Part shown: piece by piece, positions 23,617 to 35,100 of the stretch
How positions within the stretch are numbered: position 1 is the stretch's first letter
Layout of the letters: the number at the start of each line of letters is the position of its first letter
Assembly: GCA_945643635.1 (NCBI GenBank)
Contig: CALZFC010000010.1
Coordinates: 974,501 to 1,038,500, forward strand
DNA length: 64,000 bases
Source of the DNA: Allodiplogaster sudhausi
Lineage: Eukaryota; Nematoda; Chromadorea; Rhabditida; Diplogasteridae
Direction of reading: 5' to 3'
Notes under the pieces: model-generated
Seen by the model: the letters and a program-made list of their open reading frames with translations, nothing else
Database searches by the model: none
Told to the model about the DNA's origin: nothing
Made by a program: the position numbers and the translations under genes

Positions 23617-25374
23617 ATGGGCAAGGGGCGAGTGGACGACGGTGGAGGTGGCGGCGGCGGCCGAGTGGACTACTACATGGACGACGAGGCGACGCCCGTC
23701 GTGTGGGAGGTGAACGCGCGCTTCATGCTCTTCGACACGCTCTACCCGTCGACGTCCAGGGGACTCCTGAAGATATTCGAGATTGTCAGTCGAGCAAAAG
23801 TATCTGTAAATAACAACAAAATATCTGTCAATAATTACAGAATTTTCTTGAAAATTGAGAATCCTTAAAGGTTTGTTAAGACTTCTAGCAACAAGCTGAA
23901 TGCGTTATGAAGAATAATGATATTCCAGTATTGTTTAAATTTATATGCAGGATAAACATTTTTTTTAAAAATAATTTTACAATGAATATTCCATAAACGA
24001 ATATGAATGGTTGCCTTTTTGCAGATCTGCTGCTTCGCTGCGATGCTGCTGGTGGCGAGCACAAAGGTCGGCGATTCATGGCATTCCTGAAATGCAAGCG
24101 AAAAGTTCATAATTACTATGCTCTGAAAATTAAAGTTAACAAATAAGGAATTGCTACATTATACTGATTGCTTTTGATATTGAATATGTATATCAAGATG
24201 TAATTCAAAAAACGTTTAATAGCATGCCAATCAACCGCAGTCATTTGCTGCGAATTTTCATATCTGAAATTTACAGCCCGCTTTCTCTAAATTACAATCT
24301 CGTTTGCCGTGTAACAAGCAAGAAAGCGGGAATAAAAAAAATAAAAATAAAAATCCTCCCCTGTCGGAGATATATCTACGAATGTAATTTGGGGCACTTT
24401 CAGAGCGTACACGAGGAGCGTAACTTTGGCCTGTTCACCTCGTTCCTCGGCCTCTCGTGTTCCTTCACGCTGCTCGTCGCCTACATTCTCATGCTGAACA
24501 CCAAGCTACGCCAGTCCGTGTGGGTCGTCATGGTCTGTTCACTCTTTATTTTTATTTAAGTCTTTTCTATATTCCAGACTACGAATATGTTTGAGACCAA
24601 TGTAAAAGAGAGCATGTGAGGTTGTAGGGAAAAGACAGCAAAAAAGGACTGTACTCTTTGTCATTCACTTAAAATAATTTAAAATATGGTCGAGAGGAAC
24701 TTAATATTCACGAGATCATATGCATTCCTTCCATATGCATTTCCATTTTATGAACTTGTTTTCTAAATTAAACTAATTGAATGATATGAACATGTACTCA
24801 GTTGCTCACATCGCTTTACAAATGGAAAGGAATATGATCTTTCTCCCACCAGGAGGGCTTCTTCTACGTGCTGATGGTGGTCCTTCTGCTCGCCTCCTCG
24901 GTCTTCCTCGCCGTCTTCAACGCCTCCTACTGGGCGGCAATGAATCCGCCGTGGCAGACTGTTCCGTCGCTGGCCGCGGTAAATTCCGTGCTTTTTAAAC
25001 ATTATTATGTAGACCATACAAAATTTTACGCTTTCCAATAACTGCCGAAACAATCTACCAATTATGTAATGTATAAGACTCAGAACAGTTTTATAACCAC
25101 TTTTGTTTCTCAGAAAATAAATAAAAGTGGTTTAGAATATCAAAAAAATTAAACCAGTTCGCCAAACGATGAAAAATCAATTGACGACCAAAAAAATCAG
25201 GTGGCCAAAAGAATAAAACGAAATTTTCACACACAGGCAACGCTCTTTGTCGCGATGCTCTTGTACGCGATCGATCTGCTGCTGCTGCTCGGGTACTGGA
25301 AGCGATATTCGTGGCGGCCGACGACGGACTACGCCGAGGCGTCCGCCGGTCACAAGAGTGTCCTGCCGCAGTGA
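23617..25374 (+). CDS. Four-transmembrane MARVEL/CMTM-type membrane protein
   Basis: Five exons, 23617-23784, 24025-24066, 24404-24532, 24853-24978 and 25237-25374, give a complete 200-residue protein. All four introns are phase 0, with clean GT-AG sites (for example TTTTTGCAG and TTTCAG acceptors). The N-terminus is short and cytosolic, with a glycine run (residues about 9-15). Four hydrophobic segments are visible: residues about 50-67, 77-99, 115-140 and 155-177. The topology, the short loops and the acidic N-terminus fit MARVEL proteins (MAL, plasmolipin and CMTM relatives), which act in membrane apposition and vesicle traffic. The C-terminal tail is hydrophilic and ends SVLPQ. A possible trans-splice or intron acceptor (GTGCGTTAG) lies about 30 bp before the ATG. 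The exact subfamily is not resolved. Confidence 0.8.
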
Positions 25375-25476
25375 TGGAAAACGAAGGCAATCTCATCATC
25401 GTCATCAGACTAAAAGAAATGACACAGGGCCCAGAGGAGTAGCGCGAAGGGCCGTCTTTTGGTTCTTCTTTTTTTT

Positions 25477-25484
25477 TAAATAAA
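25477..25484 (+). terminator. Poly(A) signal for the MARVEL gene
   Basis: AAATAAAT about 105 bp after the stop codon, preceded by a T-rich run. It is the first AATAAA downstream of the gene. Confidence 0.6.
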
Positions 25485-25859
25485 TATTCTTTTAGTGCAA
25501 TATTAGTTTCATTCATGAATGCCTTATTTTTGTTGAAACGAATATTTGTGTTGCTAGCTAGCATACCAGACAATTATGTATAGGCCAGCTGGCATAATTT
25601 TGTCAAGATAGACAGCGGATTGCAAGCGATATTGTCTTTTTTTTAGCTTTCGGCAATTATCTGTACCAAAAAGGGTCACTTAATCACAAAAGTAGATCCA
25701 GGCCCTCAGACACTTTCGAACGCATATCGATGTTTTTCAGAACTACAACAGCAAGTCGTGCTCCTTTTTGGCGGCCGCATGTTATTTTTTATATAAATCA
25801 AATCATTTTGCTGCCCTGATAATTGATGCATTTATGATAAATATTATCTGATACCTTCT

Positions 25860-28190
25860 GGCTTATTCAGCAAACTATGCTTTCATTGGGATTTCCCACA
25901 AAAAATATATCGAGCCTCATAAAGTTGATATGCTGCTTTCAAACAAAAACAAAACTGCAATCTCTATTTTGCTTTCTGTGGTGCCCACGCACTCCTCTAC
26001 GAATGCCATATATGATATTCAAAGTGTAAGGACTTCTTAGCATTCAATGAAGCATCGTTTATAATGCACATGGAAAGAAAGTAGTGAAATAAATAGTCCT
26101 TGGCATTTTCGCAACACACGAAAAACATGAGCCGAGCTTCTAAAGTACAACGGCGATTAATATTACAGTTGCTTCACTCAATTTATATACTATAATAAAA
26201 TTTACATAATATAATTTAGAAACTAATTTACATACTCTACTAACAAGAAAATTCACCTTCTCAAGGGCGACACAATCCGACTTACATCCCCTGAGTTGGC
26301 GCCGGTCCTCTTCTTCTTCACCAGAGGCCTTCAAATCATTTATCACTTTATTCAATCAAGTTGTTCCTCTGCACTTCGCTTTGCAATAACAAAAAAAAAC
26401 CCATTGTCAAGGAAATTGAATATATGAATAAGGCAGATTGAAGAGATGGAGAGAGATGAGGACGAACAGGTAGTCTCGATATCTTCAAGAGCATAAAAGC
26501 GGAACAAGCAAATATATATGTAGATACTTACATATGTGCTTCTTCTGTTGTCCAACCTTCAAATCGAATAGTTAGAGAAGAGCATTTTATGATCAGAGCC
26601 ATAAAAGGCAGGCCTCTTAATTTCCCATGCTTATCTTTGGTGAAATTGCTTGCTTGTGTCAGCATGGGAGAATTAAGGCCTTAAATAGACCGCGCTGAAC
26701 TCTGTTCGCTACCTTTTCTATTATATTGCCAGAATGATGCCTAGTACCCCGGCTATTTTTCAATACCTTTGCGAGGGAAGGGCACTAATAGAAAGAGGGG
26801 TCTACTAGCGTGAGCGGTACTTTTTTCACTGCCATTATCAAGGGGATACTTATAGAGAAAATATGGTATTCGGAGCTGAAATCTTGTTTGACAATTGGGG
26901 ACACTCATAAGCTGGAGATTTTCTCCTTAATTCCCACAGATCATGATTTTGTTCATAATGCATGTAAGTTGGTTTTTACTAATTACTTTTATATATGAGA
27001 ATATTGTACATTAATCGTCATGCACACAATCCATATGAATTTACGAGTATTTGCTGAAATTGCTCTGTGTGAATGCTCTGTTTTTCATATGTGAAGAATT
27101 TCAGCAAAGGCTCGTGAATTCATAAAAGCATCGATTCCACAGCAAAATGCCGGCCTCTTCTATCGTGCTTGTTGTTGTCTTGGCACTGCCCGTTGCTTCC
27201 CTGTATCAGCAGTCTGTCGCAGTGAAGGGTCAGCTGCTCTGCGGCACGAAGCCTCTCAGCGGCACCAGCGTCAAATTGTGGAACAAGAACACTCTTGGTA
27301 TTTATTTATTTATCGTACATCAAAATTTGTATTTCGATTTGACAGCACAAATTTATGAAAGAAAAATGTCGTATGTTCCATGGCTACTTTTTTTTTTAAT
27401 TTTCTGATTTCTTTTTTTAATATGAATGTAGGTAGATACGAAGCATGTATGTATGTACATATGTATGTTGACAAGCAATACAATTATTTGTTAACTTTCT
27501 ACTAAATCTTGTCCGAAATCTGCGAATCTGAATGAAGAAAATTTAAAGTAAACACTTGTTATTCTAACTAGAATATTTCAAACCTGTGAGAAGAGAGAGA
27601 GTTAGTTTTCAGGCCACGACGAGCTGCTGGACAATACGTTCACGAATGGAACAGGCCACTTTGAGCTGTCCGGCGGACTTGGAAGCCTCTTCAAGATGAA
27701 TGTCAAGTACAAGGTCTACCACGAATGCGAAGAGGAAAAAAAGGTATTTCGGCTCATGAACAGAGATCCTGTTCGTTTCCTCGCAGATCCTTTGAATCTC
27801 GCGAACTCTCCAAGGATTCCACTAAAATTGATGCAAGATATAAAATTGTGTTCAGTCAGGATTAACTTTTTTTTTCTTTCCATCCGACTCTCCATCTCGT
27901 TGGCCAATTGTTCTGATGGACACAGCAACAAGTCTTCTTTCTCATTACAATTAAACAGATTTACTGCTCTGTTCGTTAGGAAGAGAAGTTTCACATCTCG
28001 CTGCGCATGTTCATATCAAGACCAATCTACTTTGACATTGTTGTCTTTAGCCGTGCAAGCGCAAGGTGACTTTCCGTGTGCCCGACTCCTTTGTCACTCG
28101 ATCATCGAAGCCTGTGACGGTCTTCGACGCCAAGGTTCTCAATATGGAACCCAAATTCCCTGATGAGGACAGAACTTGCACGAAGTAAGA
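25860..28190 (+). repeat. Tandem duplication unit carrying transthyretin-like gene A
   Basis: Similar in order to about 28830-30600. Shared landmarks outside the gene are TTTCCCA-AAAAAATATATCGAGC, GTTGATATGCTGCTTTCAAAC, AGCTTCTAAAGTA and CAAATCATTTATC-CTTTA. Both units also keep a minus-strand segment (26250-26350 and 29215-29290) that can be read as INDLKASGEEE or INDLYAAGEYDWAAAN, perhaps the end of a neighbouring gene. Confidence 0.7.
27147..28188 (+). CDS. Transthyretin-like secreted protein (TTR family), gene A
   Basis: Three exons, 27147-27297, 27613-27743 and 28051-28188, encode a complete 139-residue protein. A hydrophobic signal peptide ([14 protein letters not shown]) is followed by the family pattern: [13 protein letters not shown], then a [10 protein letters not shown] strand, G-H-D-E-L-L-D, the [11 protein letters not shown] turn, [12 protein letters not shown] and a C-terminal [13 protein letters not shown]. 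Four cysteines (LLCG, HEC, PCK, RTC) match nematode transthyretin-like proteins, which are secreted and of largely unknown role. Intron phases are 1 and 0. It ends RTCTK. It is the better-preserved member of a tandem pair. Confidence 0.92.
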
Positions 28191-28830
28191 GCTTTCTTCT
28201 ACTCAGTCTACGGCTTACATTATCCAATTATTCCACAATTCGTCCCGTATCAGATTTGCTTTATAAATGCACAACTCAAATGCAATATATTGAACGAAAA
28301 ATTTACTCTCTGTGATTACTGGACTCGATTTCTAATTACACCAGAATGACAATATTGCTCCCGAAGATCGCCATTGAAGTTGTGCCTTTATACCCATTAT
28401 TTATGCTCATCTCATTCTACGAATAAACCGTTCCCGCATTAACAGAGTTTATAAAAAAAATGTTTAACAATGAATTGAGAGAACAAAGAAAAACTCAACG
28501 CAATTTCGTAAACATCTTCAAATTATCATGCCTACGAGAATCAACGATGAAGACAGCCAATAACGCTTTCTGGAGGAGTTGGCCACTTCTTTCGCAGACA
28601 GAATCAAATTCCATCTCTTTCTGTCACATTTCATATTCTTAGCGCTCATGGTCGGGTGGGTTATCCATCTCTCTTTCAGATGATAGACTCCTGTTGTTTC
28701 TTCGAGCTTCGTTCTCTTTTGAATGAGGGAAGTCATCTCTTGCCAAAGTACCTTTCAGTATGCAAAAAAAAAAGAATAAATAAATTGCGATTACGACATA
28801 AAGGTGAAATGGAAAGCAAACATTGCTGTC
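28190..28830. other. Spacer between the transthyretin-like genes; no gene supported
   Basis: AT-rich. A minus-strand stretch at about 28545-28620 has a coding-like frame (EFDSVCERSGQLLQKALLAV) but I found no partner exons. Confidence 0.35.
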
Positions 28831-29529
28831 TTTGGGATTTCCCAAAAAAAATATATCGAGCTTCATAAAGTTAATACGCTGCTTTCAAACGTAAGAAACA
28901 TATTTTAATGCTTCTCACTCACTAATCTACGAATGCCTCCCTATGACATTTAAACTGGAAGGACTTCTAAACGAACGAAGAAGTGTCGTTTAAAATTCAC
29001 AAGAAAAGAAAAATGGGGAAATAAATACGCCTTGGCATTGTTGCAGTACATGAAAAACGCGGAGCTTTCGTGCAATCGCTGAGCTTCTAAAGTATAACGC
29101 CGATTACCGTTGGTTCGCTCAGTTTATAAACTATAATGAAAATAAAACTTACATTATATAATTTACAATTTAATTTACATACTCTACTAATAAACCTATT
29201 CACCAAGTCATGGGCGACACTCTCCGATGCGTATCCCCTTAATTGGCGGCGGCCCAGTCATATTCTCCTGCCGCGTACAAATCATTTATCGCTTTACGCA
29301 ATCAAGTTGTTGCGTTGCATTTCGCTTACAATAACAAAAAAATAAGGCATATATGAGAGATGGAGAGTGATGAGGTCGAACAATCTTGGTATTATATACA
29401 TATGCATGTAGAAACCTATATATGCTTATTATGTTCACCGACCTTCAAGTCGAGTAGCTAGAGCAGAACAATTTATGATCAGAGCCACAAAGCGTGGGAA
29501 AGATAGGCCTCTTTATTTCCCACAGCAAA

Positions 29530-30747
29530 ATGCCGCCCGCTTCACTCCTGCTCGTTGCTTTCTTGGCACTGCCCGTTGCTTCCTTGTATCAGCAGTCGGT
29601 CGCTGTGAAGGGGAAGCTGCTCTGCGGTTGGAAGCCTCTCCGCGGCACCAGCGTCAAACTGTGGAACAAAAACACTCTCGGTATATGTGTGAGAGTAGTA
29701 TTCTGATACAATTACTGTTTTAAAATTTAAATTCTTTAGTTTACTCTTGATAAAATCAGCTGTGAAACGAGAGAGATATTTAACTTAAAAAAAGTTGACT
29801 ATTTGTATAAATATGGACTAGCAGCACAATTATTTGTTCAGTTTATACAAAATCTAGTACGGAATCTACGAATCTTAATTGCGAAAATTTAAACTGAACG
29901 CTTATAATTCTGACTAAGTATTCCAAACCTGTGAGAAGAGTTAATTTTCAGGCCGCGACGACCTTTTGGACTCTACGATCACGAATGGAACAGGCCACTT
30001 TGAGCTGTGGGGAGGCGTTGGAGGCCTCTTCAAGATGAATGTCAAGTATAAGGTCTATCACGAATGCCAAGAAAATATAAAGGTATGTCGGTTCGAGAAC
30101 AGAGATTCTATTCGTTTCCTCGCAAACCCTTCGAATCCACAGAATTTGCATTAACAAACGTTGCATCCAAATTGATGCATCATTTGTTATCGATCAATTT
30201 TTTTTCTTTGTGACTCCGTCATATCTTCGCTCAATTGCTCTGAGTACAGCAGCAAACGTGCTTTCTCATTACAGCTAAACATGCAGATGTTCGATAGGAA
30301 GAGAATTGCACATGTTAATATCAACTCTAATCTACTTTAAAAATGCTTTCCATGGACCTTAAAAACTACCGTAATCCTCAATAAAAGAATATCTGTAAGG
30401 CGAGATAGTAAAGTACGGTAGATTTTAAGTTCCATGGATAACCTCTTAAACATTGTTGTCTTTAGCCATGCAAACGCAAGGTGACTCTGCGTGTGCAGGA
30501 CTCCTTTGTCACTCGGTCTTCTAAGCCTGAGATGGTCTTCGACGCCGGGACTCTCAACATGGACGCCGGGACTCTCAACAAAGGGGTGCCGGAGTTTGGT
30601 AAGACACATGATACAGTGCCGATAGTGGACAGTAGTCTCATCCGCATTGATGGAACTGATGACTCCATTGCAGCTATTGGCGTAATGAAGCATCTGGCGA
30701 CTGTGCACGGAGGGAATGGAATTCCGAATCGGTTAGCTGGTGGCTGA
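29530..30747 (+). CDS. Transthyretin-like secreted protein, gene B, with replaced C-terminus
   Basis: Exons 29530-29680 and 29952-30082 and the first part of a third exon from 30466 are close paralogues of gene A, with the same intron positions and phases. The signal peptide is MPPASLLLVAFLALPVAS. In exon 3 the match ends after MVFDAGTLNMD. A 21-bp unit (GACGCCGGGACTCTCAAC plus a codon) is then duplicated and the frame continues through unrelated sequence to a stop at 30745-30747. The family's last cysteine and RTCTK end are missing. A strong splice donor (TTTG then GTAAGA) lies at about 30599, so real transcripts may splice elsewhere. Either a young chimaeric gene or a pseudogene. Confidence 0.65.
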
Positions 30748-30986
30748 TCGAGCAGACGAAGGGCCTTGGACGAGAATTTCGGGTTGTCCTTGGTAATGGC
30801 AAGAGGGTACGCCCAAAGAATGGCCACGTCGGAGACGGCGATGAGACCCGCGGGAGTAAAATAACCCGTGCTGATTGGCTGCAGCGAACGAATAGTCGAC
30901 ATCGATCTGAAACATAGATCTGAGTCGGCACATTTCAACTCGAAATGCCGTGGCATTAATCTTGCCGTTTGTCCAGGACATGTCAC
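30601..30986 (-). CDS. Unrecognised antisense exon-like ORF
   Basis: On the minus strand an open frame with coding-like codon use overlaps the foreign 3' part of transthyretin-like gene B. After an acceptor TATGTTTCAG it reads MSTIRSLQPISTGYFTPAG and continues with AVSDVAILWAYPLA and PKFSSKALRLLDQP. The frame runs on antisense into gene B's own exon to about 30462. I recognise no domain. It may be a fragment of another gene or repeat that was joined to gene B when its 3' end was lost. Confidence 0.35.
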
Positions 30987-30999
30987 GGACCATCGATCA

Positions 31000-32190
31000 T
31001 GATCGTTTCAGAATAAAATTGACACATGTCCTGGACATATCCACTTCTGCCTATGCTAATACACAAGAGTCTGTGACATGTGCTAGACAAAAAAAATTAC
31101 ATGGTTATGTACACTTTTTTGGTCTTCTCCATCACGTGGTCATGGCCATTGCGAGAGAGTGCATAAACGTGGAGGACACGCCCGCTGTTACTACCGATGT
31201 CCAAGACAAAATATCGCGGAGGAAATAAAGTTTAAAAAAAATGGAGGAACAGGATGCAGAAAAGAAGCTTCGACGAATGTAGAGAAAATGGGGAGTGAGT
31301 TAGCGGGACTAAAACGGTTGAGCGGGGCATATCGGTGCGCGTGAAAAAGAAGGAGATCTCACAGATCATTTAAAGTTGCCATCACAATTAATTAGCACCC
31401 AAAAGTTGGGTACAGACTATTCTCAACTCCATTAAATTTACATTGCAAGTACTTCTTGAATGTTCGTTTTCAAGGGAAGTATCTATTGACAAATACTAAT
31501 ACTATGCTCATATAAAGGGACAGTTCACAAGTACTTACATACATATATTTCAGTTCAAGATAACGGGAAAAGACGACGAGTCGGTCAATCAAGTTCTGAA
31601 AAGGCGGAAATGAAATATAATCCTGACTATCTCAAATGATACCGTCACTCATGCAATTCCAGACGAGAAGTCTGCAAGTTCAAATGAAATAAACATACGT
31701 TTATACAAAAAAAGTGTTTGTGATCCAAACATTTGTGATTAATTGAATAAGGCGCTTTTTACCACTGCTAAAGGAAACTGGATGTACATAGGGCTACAAG
31801 TGTACATCGCGGCGAATTCTTAAACAAAATTTCAGGATTTCCGAACAGACACGTAAGTGTGGAATTAATGAAAATTTTAAGATCAAAAGAATAAGATAAT
31901 AATAAATGTAATATGGAAAGAAGATTAAGTGCAAATCAACGTTGACATACTAAGAAGGCGATAAAGATCCGGCAAAGGAAGGACGATACTTACCGGTTTA
32001 GAAAAACTGCTACCAATCTAAACTACGGATATAGGTTGCGGATGGTGCTACAGATTGGAAGCGCTCTGACCAGAGAAATCTCCAATGGAGCCTAAAGTAC
32101 GGGACCAATGCGTACCATAGTATATCCGTTACTGGTAACGGATATTTTCCTGTACGTATTTATAAATAAAAAATCCAATAATTATAACAA
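31000..32190. other. No gene supported
   Basis: A short plus-strand frame (about 31159-31340) and AT-rich DNA with no splice-consistent exons. A TATTTATAAATAAAAA stretch near 32157-32171 lies below the stop of the minus-strand gene but on the plus strand, so I do not call it a poly(A) signal. Confidence 0.35.
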
Positions 32191-32196
32191 CAACGG

Positions 32197-35100
32197 TCAA
32201 TTTGGCTGGAATCGGAGAAAATAATCTCTGAACGCGTGGAAGTCAAAGGCTTCTTCTCGTTGCAGCTCAACTCGCTTCGGGTGGCTCAGCATAGCATAGC
32301 ACGCGGCGCGCGCGATCTCGAAAAGCGTCGGCATCGCGCGAGAGGTGAAGCCCTTAAAGTGGTGATGGATTTAGTCGTTTTCCATTCGAATTTGTCTAGC
32401 ATTATTTATTTTAACGAAAAATAATAATAAATGCACAAACAAGATAGGCGCAATTGCCGCAGACAATAACGGTACGACTGTCAGTGGATGACACTATATC
32501 ATAATGGAAGACGCGAGGTTCCTCGCACAGCATGATCACGGTTGTCTCGTTAGACCGCGTGAGAACCATGACGCGAGATGCGCCGGTGCTGGATTTTAGC
32601 ACGACCAACGGCTCGAAGACGCGCCTCTGGTCAGGCAAAAAGAAGTCGCGTGCCGTTTCAATATGCTCAGTGTACCACTCGAAACGGCCGGCTTCGTTCC
32701 TCTGCAATAACTGTTGCTGAGAAGAAGTGCGAACCCCAGAAAACTAAAGGAGGGTGATCACCGAAATATTATGTGATATTTCAAATTCCCGCGGCCCTTG
32801 GCACTCTCTTCTCCTTCAATGCTTGATCACCGAAATATTATGTGATATTTCAAATTCCCGCGGCCCTTGGCACTCTCTTCTCCTTCACGCATGCTATTTT
32901 CACGCAGCGGGTTTGTGCGACCTTCGAAATGGTATGCGAGAATTTGAGTGAGGAATCACAGGGCAGACGCTGTAATTCGCACCTGCATTAAGAGAGCCTC
33001 TCTGTAAGCATCAAGCAGCCCTCCATGGGGGCCTGCCCCGGGGTAAAAATTTTTGATTTGGCTATCCAAAATTTAATCATAGGTACCTATGCACACTATG
33101 AAGAAAATTAGAAGGTCAATTTTGTTATAAAATTTTTTTCCTTGATTGGGCATGCAAAAGTAGGGGAAAAGTTTAAGTGCACATAACTTTCTTTAACATC
33201 AATATTTTTCAATTTTCTTTTTTTTATTGGCATCATCGTTGGATTCTAAATAAACACTGCCCAGATTTTTCAGTCATCTATTTCATTTTCACATCGAAAA
33301 ATTACTTTTAATATTTGAATTTGACGGTTAAGTACCTTATACTCATTTGTGTGTGGGTGTTATATCTCAAAATGTAGAGCATTAAAAACTGTATAACATA
33401 CCTTCTTTTCGTTTAGCCTGGATGTCTCCCAAGCTGTCAAAAATAGCCTCAAATTGGCGTACCTCGGATCTGTGGGATTCAAGGAATGCGTGAAAAAGAA
33501 GTTAAATTCTTGTTGTAACATAAAATGAATAATTTCATTCGATTCAGCTTCTTCCTTTTCATGAAATCTCCCTACAGAAATTTCATAAAAATATCAATTT
33601 CCATGACGCATTTTTCGATTTTTCTGCAATTGTCAGAAAATGACCTAAAACTATTCAAAGCGCTGTATTTTCAATGTTTTTAGCGAGAACAGAATGCGGA
33701 TAATACTGTTCAGTACGCGACAAAATTTTCTACATCATACATCCATTACATCTGGATAGGGCGTCCCCACCAATGACAGTATCGATTTTCCAATGGCGGT
33801 CGCGTCAAAACTGACAGATCCGCATTTTACAACTTTTCGTGCAATCTTAATGTTTCGTACTCATCCAATACATTATTCTGCTCCACGAAGCACACTAAGG
33901 TCAGAATCGATGTTTGTTTTGCAGATTTCCCGTGGTAAAAGCCCGCAAAAGGGTTTGCACGCGCGCGGATTTGAACCTGCGACCCATGACATTCGACTTG
34001 TACAACCAATTGGCGAAAGTGACATTAAAAAATTCATTTCTGGAAAATGCCAAAACCAAGCTTAAAGGTTGACCTATCAACCGATAGCTATTTTTGCGCT
34101 CTATCGAAATAAATATATCCGCCAAAATGTGTAAATTGGCAGCAAGGCCAAATAAGTGGCCAAAATATTCGAACCCAAAAAAGTAGATCAAACAATCTCT
34201 ACATCGTAATGTGATGTATGGGATAGTTGCTCGTCTTCGCGAAAGCTATCGAATGGCATATAACATGTGGCGATAACTTCAATCTGCGAGCAATAACAGC
34301 CGCGGTAATATATCACCAATAAATTGACATTCCAAAGGAGTTCAGGGTACTTTTTCGGTACTCTTACTAATAGAGAGGACATTATTTATCAGTCACTATT
34401 TGCTATTCGGCTGGAGTACCGAAAAAGTGCCCTAGAGTCCGTTGAAAAGTCAATATTTGGGGGGGGGGGATATTTTAGCGGCTGTTATTGCTCGCAGATT
34501 GAACTTATCGCCACATGTTATATGCCATTCGATAGCTTTCGCGAAGACGAGCAACTATCCCATACATCACAGTACGATGTAGAGATTGTTTGATCTACTT
34601 TTTTGGGTTCGAATATTTTGGCCACTTATTTGGCCTTGCTGCCAATTTACACATTTTGGCGGATATATTTATTTCGATAGAGCGCAAACATAGCTATCGG
34701 TTGATAGGTCAACCTGTAAGATTAGTTTTGGCATTTTCCAGAAATGAATTTTTTAATGTCACTTTCGCCAATTGGTTGTGCAAGTCGAATGTCATGGGTC
34801 GCAGGTTCAAATCCGCGCGCGTGCAAACCCTTTTGCGGGCTTTTACCACGGGAAATCTGCAAAACAAACATCGATTCTGACCTTAGTGTGCTTCGTGGAG
34901 CAGAATAATGTATTGGATGAGTACGAAACATTAAGATTGCACGAAAAGTTGGAAAATGCGGATCTGTCAGTTTTGACGCGACCGCCATTGGAAAATCGAT
35001 ACTGTCATTGGTGGGGACGCCCTATCCAGATGTAATGGATGTATGATGTAGAGAATTTTGTCGCGTACTGAACAGTATTATCCGCATTCTGTTCTCGCTA

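Noticed and set aside
33793..34880. Paired mirror-image ORFs in P1 (starting MAVASKLTDPHF and MVVQVECHGSQ)
   Set aside because: They are the same sequence read in the two arms. They lack start context, domains and splice sites, and cross the tRNA-like segment.
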